From: Owenia fusiformis
Lineage: Eukaryota; Annelida; Polychaeta; Sabellida; Oweniidae
Assembly: GCA_903813345.2 (NCBI GenBank)
Contig: CAIIXF020000011.1
Location: 1,698,571 to 1,762,570, forward strand
DNA: 64,000 nucleotides
Direction: 5' to 3'
In this document: in pieces, positions 25,367-37,452 of the stretch
Layout of the letters: each line of letters opens with the position of its first letter
Position numbering within the stretch: position 1 is the stretch's first letter
Made by a program: the position numbers and the translations under genes
Notes under the pieces: model-generated
Database searches by the model: none
Told to the model about the DNA's origin: nothing
What the model saw: only the letters and a program-made list of their open reading frames with translations

Positions 25367-26800
25367 ATGGCGACTTCAGCAGACTTCATTCCTCGACCGG
25401 AAAAGTTGGATTTTGACACTCGGATTTCTCAAAACTGGGAAAATTTCATTTCCGAATTTGAATTATATCTATGTGCCATTGGAGGAGATATGCCTGATAC
25501 AAGAAAAATCGGATTATTATTAATGACAGCAGGAAGTGCAGCAATACAGAGATATAAACATTTTAAATGGGTTGTGGATGGCGATGGCAACCCTACAGAA
25601 GGTAATGACAAATCCAAGTATGATGATGTTGTTCAAAAATTTAAAGACTATTGTACGCCAAGGAAAAATGAAACCTATGAAAGGTACGTTTTTCGTGTCA
25701 GAACAATGTCAAACGAGGAAACGTTTGAAGAATATTTGGCGGATCTAAGGCTCAAAATCGTGACATGTAACTATCATGATTTGTCAGACAGTATATTACG
25801 AGATCAAATAGTACTTGGTGTGAGTGACGATCATTTAAGAGAACGACTTCTCCGCACAGAGGAATTGGATTTATCGAAAGCCATTAAGATGTGTATTTCG
25901 GCGGAGCAGACAAAGCTCCAGATGAAGGCGTTTAAACATGAACACTCTACTGTAAGTGTGGTGAAAAGTGCATGTAAGACTCATACTGAGACACAGCCTA
26001 AGATAATAAACAATTGCCATTGGTGTGGAACATGTCATAAACCTAAGAAATGTCCTGCATATGGACGCAAATGTGCAGCTTGTGGCAGGAAAAATCATTC
26101 CGCAAAAGTATGCCAAAATCGTTCGAGGAAATATGATAGAAAGTCTAGTAAGAAGGTCCAGAAACGTCACGTCAGGGTCATTAATGAAAAGACTGACTCA
26201 GAAAGTACAGACCGTGAATACGATTCAGATTCTACAGATGAATGTAGTACATTATTCGTAGGCATTGTCGATACTCCCACAATCACAGACGCTATCACTA
26301 ATACTGACAGTACAGACTATGCTAGTCTACCAGTATGTTGTGAAACAGACATAAACATGATTCCTATGGATAATCATATTGACGCACCTATATCTGATAC
26401 ATCCATCCCTAAGACTCAGGATATCAGCCAGCCACTAGGTGATATAATGCATATACCTGCACGCACCAGTAATGCATCTGAGACGCATCCTGCGAGACTC
26501 AAGGTTTCGGACTTATCAGTGCTGCGTGAGCCGTGGTTATCATACCACAAACAGCACTCTATTTCAGGCAAAGTGATACCTAATACTCGCATTTGTCATA
26601 GTGAGCCGTTGATGAACAATGACAATCCTTCTATTTCAGGACAGATTTCGTCAACTACACAAACCATGTCTATAGATGGCAACCTACAAAGTGAGACGCT
26701 GTTGAACATTGACAATTCTTCTATTTCAGGACAGAATTCATCAGCTACACAAGACATGCCAGTTGAAGACAACATACAAAGTGTGAATGATATGCCAGTT
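25367..26800 (+). other. LTR element: gag region
   Basis: Capsid-like N-terminal part followed by two zinc knuckles near residues 216-249 (CHWCGTCHKPKKC and CAACGRKNHSAKVC), then a linker with internal near-repeats (ISGQISSTTQ / ISGQNSSATQ). Confidence 0.8.
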
Positions 26801-26844
26801 CACACAACTCAGACTGAATCTGAGAGTTTTGGTAACAAGTCACA

Positions 26845-27150
26845 GTGGATCGTTCCACTTACTGTAAATGATGTTATCTTACCACTTACTCTTGACACAG
26901 GTTCAAAAGCTAACTTGATTTCATATGATGACTATAAAAGTCTGAAATGTCAACCAAAAATTGTACCTTCAAAAATCACATTAAGAGATTACAATGGTCA
27001 AGTTATATCTCATAGAGGTCAATGTACTTGCGATGTTTATGTCAAGAAGGTCAAATATCGAGTGCATTTCATTGTTGTAAATAAGGGAGTTTCCATTCTT
27101 GGAGATTCAGCATGTTTGAGATTAGGTTTACTCAAGAGAGTCTATGTTGT
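26845..27150 (+). other. LTR element: aspartic protease region
   Basis: Contains the retropepsin motif LTLDTGSKANLIS and a downstream SILGDSACLRLG. Confidence 0.8.
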
Positions 27151-27299
27151 AAATACTACTGATTCTGTGAATGATGTACATGTAGATGATATCATGGCTA
27201 AATATCCTAATGTATTTTCAGACACCTTACCTGCACAGTCCATGCCATTCACATACAAAATTGTACTGCAAGATAACTCAACCCCAATAATCCATCATC

Positions 27300-28545
27300 C
27301 CCGTAGAGTCCCAGTCCATTTAAAGAGTATAGTTAAAAAGGAGCTTGACAAAATGGAGACACAGCATGTTATCAAGAAGGTAACCAAGCCAACTGATTGG
27401 GTCAATTCAATGGTTGTTGTGCCTAAGGACAATAATCGTGTCAGAATATGTATTGATCCCAAGGATCTCAATAAGTGTATTAAACGTGAGCATTACCCTA
27501 TGCCTAAAAAGGAACATATTCTTGCTGACATGAAAGGAGCAGTTATATTTTCTAAGTTGGACGCTAGTACTTCCTTTTGGCAGATGAGTCTGCATGAGGA
27601 GTCTCAATTGTATACAACATTTAATACCCCTTGGGGAAGGTACTGTTATCAGAGATTGCCTTATGGACTCAATGCTTCACCTGAAGTGTTTCAAAGAGCA
27701 ATGGAACATGTGATTGAGAATATTGATAATGTCCATGTAAATATCGATGACATAGTTATCTGGGGACGTTCAGTTGAGGAACATGATAAGACTCTATCAC
27801 AAGTGATGGAGAGATTAGTTCAAAATAATGTACAACTGAATAAGTCAAAGTGTAAATTCAGAGTGAAGTCTATCAAGTTTCTGGGAGAAATACTCACAGC
27901 TGAAGGAGTCAAGCCAGATACTCGGAAGATAGAGGCAATAATCAACATGAAAGAACCAGAGTGTAAAACTGATCTGAAACGAATAATGGGAACAGTTAAT
28001 TTCCTAGGGAAATTCCTGCCTAATCTATCTCATAAAACAACACATATGAGGAATCTACTTAAATCAGATGTTGATTGGAAATGGACCAGTGAACATAACA
28101 GAGAATTCCATGAAATTAAAAGAATGTTAACCACTGAACCAGTCCTAGCATATTTTGATCCTAAACTAGACACAAAAATCTCAACTGATGCCAGTAAAAG
28201 CTCTATTGGTTGTGCCTTATGGCAGAATCACAATGGAAATTGGAAGCCAGTCAGCTATGCATATCAAAGCCTGACTGAAACTCAGCAAAGGTGGGCCCAG
28301 ATTGAGAAGGAGTGTTACGGACTTGTAGTTGGATGTCAGAAATTCCATGATTACATAATGGGTTCCAAAATAACACTGAGAACTGACCATAAGCCATTAA
28401 TTAACATAAGTCAAAAGAACATTAATGACATGACACCTAGAATTCAAAGACTAATGTTAAAGCTTCAACGCTATGATTAATTATCATTGAATATGTACCA
28501 GGCAAGGAACTTTATATTGCAGATACACTCAGCAGAGCCAAAATG
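27300..28545 (+). other. LTR element: reverse transcriptase and RNase H region
   Basis: RT motifs RICIDPKDLNK, FSKLDASTSFWQM, LPYGLNASPEVFQ and NIDDIVIWG. RNase H motifs ISTDASKSSIGCAL and LRTDHKPL follow. Confidence 0.85.
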
Positions 28546-28779
28546 ATGTCTAATATGAACACTGTTGACACTTCAATTGATGATGAAGTTAATATCTCCG
28601 TAAATAATGTTGTCAAATCATTACCCTACTCTGATGTGAAATTGAGAGAAATTGCCATGGAAACTGCTAAGGATCCATATTTACCCACAATCATGAACTA
28701 TGTATTAAATGGATGGCCTACAAATAAGTGCCCAGAGAGAAAGTTCTTTCAAATGAGAGATGAACTTACAGTTGTTAAT

Positions 28780-29760
28780 GGACTTCTACTCAGAAACAAG
28801 TGTATTGTAATACCAAAATCCATGAGATTTGAAATGTTAAGTCGTTTACATGAAGGACATTTAGGTATTGAAAAATGTAGACGCATGGCCAGAGAAACAT
28901 TTTATTGGCCAAACATTAGCCAGGACATAACTGATATGGTCAACCGATGTGAAACATGCCAGACATTTAGATATAAGCAGCAGAAGCAACCAATGGTCAC
29001 AGGTGATAATACCACAACTCCTTGGGAGAAAGTAGCTGGAGATATATTCCATTTGTATGGAAAGAACTATCTTGTTATCATAGACTATTTCTCAAATTAT
29101 CCAGAAATGGCCTTACTGAATTCAATGACCAGCAATACAATTATCACACACACTAAATCCATGTTTGCTAGACATGGGATTCCAAGTACAATGAGAGCTG
29201 ACAATGGTAGTCCATTCTCAAGTTCAACATTCGAGAAGTTTGCCAAAGATTATGAATTCAACTTGACATTTTCGAGTCCTTACCATAGTCAGGGCAATGG
29301 TAAAGCTGAGAATGGAGTGAAGATCATCAAAACACTACTTAAGAAAGCTATAAAAGATGGCAAAGATCCTTATCTAGCGCTCCTAGCATATAGGACAACC
29401 CCTCTTGAATGTGGTAAATCTCCTGCAGAGTTATTGATGGGTAGAAAGCTAAAAACAAAATTACCAAGTTGTGAAAGTCTACCTGAGAATGAAACTGTAA
29501 AGAAAAAACTAGAACTTAAAACAAAACAGAAAAAGAATTATGATAAAACAGCCAAAGTATTGCCGAACTTAGACATAGGTGATACTGTAAGAGTTAAAAT
29601 CAGAAGTAAATCATGGGACACAAAAGCTAAAGTACTAAGTAAGGAAACAGCAAGGTCTTACAAGATTAAGACTGAGACAGGTGTTATATACAGGAGAGAC
29701 AGAGTGGATCTTCTTAAAACCTCAGAGACTTTTAACATCAAACCATATTCACCAGAAGAT
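28780..29760 (+). other. LTR element: integrase region
   Basis: HHCC zinc motif (HEGHLGIEKC ... CETC), then the DDE core with GDIFHLYG, RADNGSPF and HSQGNGKAENG. Confidence 0.85.
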
Positions 29761-30415
29761 GATCCATATATGCAAGAATATTTAGATGCTATGCCTTCTG
29801 TCAATGCTCCTTCCCAAGTAAATGCCCCAGTCCAGCCTATGCTCCTAAGTTCAAGTCCAAAGTCCCATAGTTCAAAGCCCCAAGTTAACCCTAATGCTCC
29901 TAGTCAACCAATCCCCCAGCCAGTTATTAGGAGATCTAGCAGGATATCAAAGCCACCTGATAGGTTCATTGAAAAGTTCTGAAATTGCATGTATTTTAAA
30001 AGTCAATAGACTTTATGATAGACTATGTATACATACATGTAGTATATTTTTTTTTGTGTTAACTTTGCTTTGTTGCATTCAAGGTCTAATTAGACTTGAG
30101 TATAGACACTTTATCTAGTAAAAAAAAAAGACTGGTATCCATCATAACATTGAATCTGACATTGAGATAAACTCAGATGGATAAGCACATTTTTGTGTAA
30201 TTAAGTTCTATACATGTTCTATAAAGTACACAAAAGAGACTTATTGTGTAAAGAGACTTTATTTGTTTTCATACATTGCTGTACAAGGCTTACAGATAAT
30301 ACTTTACATTTTATTTACTTGGCTGATTAATAGGCTAGTGCTTATATATATATCACATTGTCATTTTCACTATAACATGTTTGGCTTTCACTTGTTTTTT
30401 TTAAAGAAAGGAGGG

Positions 30416-30573
30416 TGTAACAATATGTATAACTGTATCATACACTATGATTGTGATTGTGATATTGTGTTTTGTCACAACCGGAAGTTCCGGAAGTTGT
30501 CATAATAAAACGGCATTGTGGGATACTTCAAGCCTCATGCTTTTATGTCTGATATATTTGTCCAACTATTACA
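30416..30573 (+). repeat. 3' LTR
   Basis: 158 bp, identical to the 5' LTR as read; preceded by the purine tract AAAGAAAGGAGGG. Confidence 0.9.
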
Positions 30574-30718
30574 CCAGGGCATTAGCATACCTACTCTGCA
30601 TCGGGGATCGTCCTGCCATACATGTAAACGTCACTTGTTCAATTGAACGCAAAATATTGAAAGTTGATAAATACTCCCTAAAACCACTCACATTTCAAGT
30701 GTAACCCAGTTTTATGCG

Positions 30719-30800
30719 TAATGCCTTGGTCACATTTGCTTCGATTTTGACTCCGGAGCCCGGCCGATTGAGTATTTTTTAAATGTATTCAATTTGAATT
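30719..30800. mobile_element. MITE family II, half copy
   Basis: One arm only: TAATGCCTTGGTCACATTTG through the GCCCGGCCGATTGAGTATTT segment. Confidence 0.65.
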
Positions 30801-30822
30801 ACAGGAGAATATGACCTCAAAT

Positions 30823-30966
30823 AATGCCTTGGTCACATATGCTCCGATTTTCAAGACGGCACCCGGCCGATTGAGTATTTTGTTCAAAATTGAATACAAT
30901 ACTGAACAAAACACTCAATCGGCTGGGCGCCGGCCGATGGATCGGAGCATATGTGACCCAGGCATT
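30823..30966. mobile_element. MITE family II (copy 3), full hairpin
   Basis: 144-bp near-perfect palindrome from TAATGCCTTGGTCACATATG to its inverse, ending CCAGGCATTA. Confidence 0.85.
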
Positions 30967-31592
30967 AAGCATAAACAATGAGTTGCATAAACAACTTCTA
31001 ATACGTGTGACTGTATGCATTCTATTCTGAATGATCTACACTAAAGTCGGGGATCTATGGCAAAACAATATACAGTTATTTATTGACTGATTTGAAGTGC
31101 AATTCAGGATATATTCTGCTTGAGAAATCCCGTATTGAAACGAGACGAATATATCTTGTATTGCACTTCAAATCATTCTATATAACGTTTTTATCGTGTG
31201 ATCCTCTGTATAGCTACTGAAAATGTCCCCTCCGTATAGTACAATCTGTCATGCGACGGAGATGATCAATGGAGACAATCTCAATAGCAATACATATTTG
31301 TACAGCACAAGAACTGACCAATCAGAAGGCTTCATTTTAGAGATCATGCGATAAGAACAAACGCAGAGTTTGGCATCAATCATTTTTTACATCTCAAGCA
31401 AAATCATGCTGCGCAACAATATAATTTATCAAAATATTACGCAATCGTTTCTTTTGGATACAATATTAAGGTCTTTTTCGATCAATAGCGTTTCCCCATA
31501 CCAAACGATGTGAATGAATTAATGTCGTATTCTATGTTATATAGTTTGTATAACCTTGCACGTGTTATTTGAATATAAAATATGATATACTA

Positions 31593-33934
31593 CAGGGCCG
31601 TCAGATGGGGGGGGGGGGGGGTGCGATGGGTGCGACCGCACCCCCCTTTGACACCCCCATTTTTTTTTTTTGACATTTTTTTTCATTGACTCATACAATT
31701 TGAAAATGCCCAGAAAGTACCAAATAGCATCTCAAAATTGTAAAATTTTCTGAGGGGGGGGGGCGGGGCGGTGGGCCACCCCTAGGCCTTCACACCCCCC
31801 ACAAAACAATGGAAAAGTTCTGAATTTATTTTATGTATAGTCTCAGACACTTTTAAATTGACCTGACATCATTAAATACTAGTAGCTCCTTGATATAGTC
31901 AATGATTTTTGGAGACAAACACTTACTCGCCCTCTGGCATCCCCACCCCACCCCGCTCTCTGGCACCCCCACCCCCTTTAAACCCCCCCACATTGAAAAA
32001 AATGTGATTTTTTCATATTTTCATTTTGAGTCATATACTTTGAAAGTGCCTAGAAAGCACCAAATAGCATATTAAAATTGTAAAATTTTCTTGGAGAGTT
32101 GGCTACCCCTCACATCCCCCACAAAACAATTGAAATAATTCTGAATTTTGTGTATAGTTTCAGACACTTTTAAAGTGCCCTGACATCATCAAATAGCTCC
32201 TTGATATAGTCAATGATTGTTGGAGACAAACACTTACTCGCCCTCTGGCATCCCCACCCCACCTCGCTCTCTGGCACCCCCACCCCCTTTAAACCCCGCA
32301 AATTGAAAAAAAGTTGTGATTTTTTCATATTTTTTGTTGAGTCATATATTAGTACTTTGAAAGTGCCTAGAAAGCACCAAATAGCATATTAAAAATGTAA
32401 AATTTTCTAGGAGAGTTGGTCACCCCTCACATCCCCCCCAAAACAATTGAAATAATTCTGAATTTTGTGTATTGTCTCAGATACTTTTAAAGTTCCCAGA
32501 CATCATCAAGTAGCTCCTTGATATAGTCAATGTTTCTGGGGGACTAATACTTGCCCCCCCTCTGGCATCCCCACCCCACCTCCCCCTCTGGCACCCCCCT
32601 CCCCTTTGACACCTCTTTAAATAATGGAAACATTTGTTATTTTCTCAAATGTTTTAATTGACTCATACACTTTGAAAGTGTCCAGAGAGCACCAAATAGT
32701 GTCTTAAAATTTTAAAATTTTCTAGCTAGGGGGAGTGGGCCACTCCTCATACACAAAACAAAACAATTGAAAAGTTCCGAATTTATTTTATACATTTTCT
32801 CAGACACTTCTAAAGTGCCCTGACATCATCAAATAGCTCCTTGATATAGTCAATGATTCTTGGAGACTAACACTTAATAGCCCTCAGGCATCCCCACCAC
32901 ACCTCGCTCTCTGGCACCCCCCCCCCCCCCCTTTAAACCCCCCACATTGAAAAAAATGTGATTTTTTCATATTTTCATTTTGAGTCATATACTTTGAAAG
33001 TGCCTAGAAAGCACCAAATAGCATATTAAAATTGTAAAATTTTCTAGGAGAGTTGGCCACCCCTCACATCCCCCACAAAACAATTGATATAATTCTGAAT
33101 TTTTTGTATTGTCTCAGACACTTTTAAGTTCCCAGACATCATCAAATAGCTCCTTGATATAGGCAATGCTTTTTACTCGCCCTCTGGCATCCCCACCCAA
33201 CCTCCCCCTCTTGTATACTCCCCCCCCTTGACAACCCTCAAAAATTATTTTTCAATTTTTTTATTGACTCATACACTTTAAAAGTACTCAGATGCACCAA
33301 ATATCATCTTAAAATTGTAAATTTTTTTGGAGAGTTGCCATCCCTCAAAATCCCCACAAAACAATTGAAAAAATTCTGAATCTCACTTATTGTCTCAGAC
33401 ATTTTTAAAGTGCCCAGACATCATCAAATAGCACCTTGATATGGTCAATGTGACATAATGAAATCATAAAAACTTCTGGCACCACACCCCAAAAACTAAA
33501 GCATTCATTTACTCAAACACATTAAAAGTGCTCAGAATTAATCAGACAGCATCTTGAATTGTGCTGCCCCCTCGCTCCCCTAAGGAGAAAATGATTGAAA
33601 ATCTAAATTTCTTTAAATTGATTCTATTGATTAAAACACCTTAACGTGTCCAGAAATGACTGAATGTGATCTTGAACTGGTAAAAAGTTTCAAGTAAACA
33701 TTTATGCCCTTCTAGCACACCTTCCCCCTATTCCAGTGTTTCTCCAAATTGCTCATTCAATATTTAGTCTAAAAACAATAAAATACTACAAAATAGGCTG
33801 ACTGGCCCCAATATAGGGAGTAACCGACCCCCCTCTGACTTACGCGATTTGATTTACACGGCAAAAATTGACAATTTCATGTTCTCTTTAGTAAAAACCG
33901 CACCCCCCTTCGAGAAAAGTGTCTTACGGGCCTG
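31593..33934. mobile_element. 2.34-kb element with ~315-bp internal tandem repeats
   Basis: Starts CAGGGCCGT and ends ACGGGCCTG (inverted). TACTA is duplicated at 31588-31592 and 33935-33939. Unit 2 supplies the empty site near 35631. The interior holds about seven degenerate units of 310-325 bp with C-rich tracts (CCCTCTGGCATCCCCACC) and a TCATCAAATAGCTCCTTGAT motif. No transposase. The ends look hAT-like, but the short target repeat leaves the class open. Confidence 0.65.
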
Positions 33935-33939
33935 TACTA

Positions 33940-34141
33940 CCAGGCCCGTAGCCGGAATTTGCCAAGGGGGGGGGTCAGTTTTCAAAGATTTCCAGGGAGT
34001 TTTACATTTGACAATTTTGGCCCGCTAAAATCACTTGAGAAGTGCTCAAAATGGTGAAAAACTGCATGGTTTTGAAATAATTTTTGGCCGTGGGGGGGGG
34101 GGGTCGCCCGAACCCTGCGAACCACTTTGCTAAGGGCCTGG
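33940..34141. mobile_element. MITE family V (copy 1)
   Basis: Ends CCAGGCCCGTAGC and GCTAAGGGCCTGG (inverted, one mismatch), with G-runs inside. Also present in unit 2, so it predates the duplication. Confidence 0.7.
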
Positions 34142-34415
34142 ATACCTATTATTTGTTTTAATAACATTGTAGAAATGACTTAATTTGAAAACATTACCGT
34201 GTGAATTACTCATTCCGTGTAATCTTTTTATGTACCTGACGTTCCTTTGTTGTTCAAAAACTCGATTTTATTAGATCTGAAATCAAATCTATTTAGATGA
34301 GCATTTGAGACAAGATAGTGATTAACAACGTTTCAGAAATTCATTTTGATGTTTCAGACAATTAATACAGAACAAATATATAACTTGTGAATAGTTTTTT
34401 CAATTTATCTTGCAG

Positions 34416-34455
34416 TGTATATCAACTGATACATCAAAGGCCTTTGACTTGAATG
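34416..34455 (+). other. Orphan exon-like block
   Basis: 40 bp between CTTGCAG and GGTAAGT, identical to 36116-36155 and close to 47033-47072. No gene body follows this copy. Confidence 0.35.
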
Positions 34456-35631
34456 GTAAGTGCCTACCAATTCATTACATCTATTTGATGTAGTATATAG
34501 ACATAAAATGAAAAACGATTGATAGTCCGCATGATTATAAAAAATGTATATGTTCTGTTATGTATTGCACCATTTCTGTTCGAGAATATTTAAACTGGTT
34601 GATTTTGCATTTCTTTACATTTAGCAAAATCATACTTTCTTATTGACTTTCTCATCTTATTTTTTATTTTCATATCAACTTTAAAAATGACCAGCGTTAG
34701 ATTTAAAGTAGGGAAACCATTATTATTTCAATAATCATCTTTTCTTCATCCTGTAGTATCAGTCTGGGATAAAATGCATGTGTATCTATTTCCCTTGGCT
34801 ACTTAATTATCATCATATCATATTTAACTTAAGAATGCAATAGTATTTTGATTGAAAGTGTAACACGTGGCATCTATAGTAACGCTTCTTTTTGAAACGA
34901 GAACTTTTGCCTCATCTTTTGAAACAATGGCATCATCTTGAACTAGTAATTCGTTTTGGTAAAATACACTATTTGTTCCTAATTTATTACCTTCCATAAA
35001 TAAATAAAGCATAAACAATGAGTTGCATAAACACAGCTTCTGATACGTGTGACTGTATTCTGTTCTGAATTGTCTAAAGTAAAGTTGGGGAACTATGCAA
35101 AACAATATACAGTTATTTATTGACTGATTTGAAGTGCAATTCAGGATATATTCTGCTTGAGAAATTCCGTATTGGAACGAGACGAATATATCTTGTATTG
35201 CACTTCAAATCATTCTATAACGTTTTTATCGTGTGATCCTCTGTATAGCTACTGAGAATATCCCCTCCGTACCAACATTTTCTGTAATGCGACGGAGATG
35301 ATCAATGGGGACAATCTCAGTAGCAATACAGATTGCTACAGCACAAGAACTGACCAATCAGAAGGCTTAATTTTATTTTCATGCGATAAGAACAAACGCA
35401 GAGTTTGGCAAAAATCATTTTTACATCTCATAAGCAATACTTAAAATATACTTAAATATACAATAAAATATTACACAATCGTTTCTGTTGGATACAATAA
35501 GGTCTTTTCGATCCATAGCGTTTCCCCATGCCAAACGATGTGTATGAATGAATGTTGTATTCTATATGTTATATTATGTATAGTTTGTATAACCTTGCAC
35601 GTGTTATTTGAAGATAAAAGATGATATAATA

Positions 35632-35842
35632 CCAGGCCCATAGCCGGAATTTGCCAAGGGGGGGGGGCAGTTTTCAAAAATTTCCAGTGGGTTTCACATT
35701 TGACAATTTTGGCCCAAATATGGTTAAAATCACTTTAGAAGTGCTCAAAATGGTGAAAAACTGCATGATTTTGAAAGAATTTTTTGCCGTGGGGGGGGGG
35801 GGGGTCGCCCGAACCCTGCGAACCACCTTGCTAAGGGCCTGG
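35632..35842. mobile_element. MITE family V (copy 2)
   Basis: Same ends and G-runs as the copy at 33940. Confidence 0.7.
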
Positions 35843-36115
35843 ATACCTATTATTTGTTTTAATAACATTGTAGAAATAACTCAATTGAAAACATTACCGT
35901 GTGAATTACTCATTCCGTGTAATCGTTTTATGTGTCTGGCGTTCCTTTGTTGTTCAAAAACTTGATTTTATTAGATCTGAAATCAAATCTATTTAGATGA
36001 GCATTTGAGACAAGATAGTGATTAACAACGTTTCAGAAATTCATTTTGATGTTTCAGACAATTAATACAGAACAAATATATAACTTGTGAATATTTTTTT
36101 CAATTTATCTTGCAG

Positions 36116-36155
36116 TGTATATCAACTGATACATCAAAGGCCTTTGACTTGAATG
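36116..36155 (+). other. Possible leader exon of gene A
   Basis: 40-bp block with acceptor CTTGCAG and donor GTAAGT, conserved upstream of genes A and B. It could be an alternative 5' UTR exon; the core promoter next to the ATG makes it dispensable. Confidence 0.35.
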
Positions 36156-37039
36156 GTAAGTGCCTACCAATTCATTACATCTATTTGATGTAGTATATAG
36201 ACATAAAATGAAAAACGATTGATAGTCCGCATGATTATAAAAAATGTATATGTTCTGTTATGTATTGCACCATTTCTGTTCGAGAATATTTAAACTGGTT
36301 GATTTTGCATTTCTTTACATTTAGCAAAATCATACTTTCTTATTGACTTTCTCATCTTATTTTTTATTTTCATATCAACTTTAAAAATGACCAGCGTTAG
36401 ATTTAAAGTAGGGAAACCATTATTATTTCAATAATCATCTTTTCTTCATCCTGTAGTATACGGTCTGGGTTAAAATGTATGTGTATCTATTTTCCTTGGT
36501 TACTTACTACTCACCATATCATCTTTAACTTAAGAATGCAATAGTATTTTGATTGAAAGTCTAACACGTGGCATACTATAGTAACGCTTCTTTTTGAATA
36601 CTGTAAAACGACAACTTTTGGCTTCATCTTTTGAAACGATGGTATCATCTTGAACTAGTAATTCGTTTTGGTAAAATACACCATTTGTTCCTAATTTATT
36701 ATCTTATTTTGTTGATATGGCCGATGTCACAGGATGAAACGAATATTGGTATATAGAAAAAGTTGCATAAATATCTCATTATTTGAGCTTCGTATTCAAT
36801 TTCCAATCAACAGATTAACAAGAACATTTCTAGTATTTCATTAATTTATAACAAATGACATTTACAGTTTAAGTGATCCCTTTATATACACTGCTATATC
36901 CTATTGTACTCGAGTAGTTTTAATATGATGTTGAATGTAAAAACAACCAACCGTTACTTCATACTTGATTTATTATTTATAGAAATCAAATCTATAGTAC
37001 ACCAGACGCTTCCAATACGGATAAAATAACACGTTCAGA

Positions 37040-37070
37040 TTAAATACCCCCTTTCCACATACGTAGTCAC
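37040..37070 (+). promoter_or_regulatory. Core promoter of gene A
   Basis: TTAAATA at about 37040-37046 and an initiator-like TCACTT (A at 37069) 28 bp on, giving a 5' UTR of about 14 nt. The same block in gene B has a better TATATAT. Confidence 0.5.
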
Positions 37071-37082
37071 TTGGATAACATT

Positions 37083-37452
37083 ATGGACACAACTCTAATG
37101 TCATCCATTGTTTCGATTATCCTGCTTTACATAGGATTTGACTGTATTAAAGAAACCAACAGCTCTGGAGTCGCTTATAAGCATTACCGAAACAATGGTC
37201 ACTTTTATAACTCTTCGAGTTCGAGAATCAGTGAATCGGTCATGCCGTTTCGCCGATATGATATGGAAATCGCAGCCGTTCAATGCTTAATAACGTGTGG
37301 GAAGCAAAGTTGCAGTCCTAAGTGCGTCGCCGTGAATTTTAACACTAAAAATGCAACTTGCGAACTTCTCTCCGCACAACCAAACTCAACATCTGATCCT
37401 CATATCATAAGTGATGATGAGTGGGTACTCTACACAGAGAAACGACTAAAAG
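37083..37452 (+). CDS. Gene A exon 1: signal peptide and PAN-like head
   Basis: The head ends ..[23 protein letters not shown], a PAN/apple-style core (Cys spacing and hydrophobic N-F-N strand). The donor is AAAAG|GTAAT. Confidence 0.75.

Larger units (their letters stand above)
25115..30573 (+). mobile_element. Ty3/Gypsy LTR retrotransposon, Mag-like, young
   Basis: An almost whole 5.46-kb element with about one break in its coding part. The two 158-bp LTRs (25115-25272, 30416-30573; TGTAAC...TTACA) are identical by eye, so the insertion is very recent. CCAGG is duplicated at 25110-25114 and 30574-30578. A primer-binding-like TGGTACTGCGG follows the 5' LTR and a polypurine tract (30403-30415) precedes the 3' LTR. 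The order gag, protease, RT, RNase H, integrase is that of Ty3/Gypsy. Two CCHC knuckles and the integrase style suggest the Mag lineage known in sea urchins and other invertebrates; lineage is my inference. Confidence 0.92.
24973..30584. mobile_element. MITE family II (copy 2), split by the LTR element
   Basis: TAATGCCTTGGTCAGATATG starts at 24973. The inverted arm runs to GTGACCAGG at 25114. The last bases, CCAGGGCATTA, are found beyond the LTR element at 30574-30584. Confidence 0.8.
30967..34990. repeat. Tandem duplicate unit 1 (flanking DNA)
   Basis: Matches unit 2 at about 35007-36700 almost base for base, apart from the 2.34-kb insertion at 31593-33934. Begins AGCATAAACAATGAGTTGCA. Holds the hairpin near 31091-31180, a MITE and an orphan exon-like block. 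Confidence 0.85.
35007..36700. repeat. Tandem duplicate unit 2
   Basis: Second copy of 30967-34990 without the 2.34-kb element; lies directly upstream of gene A. Confidence 0.85.
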
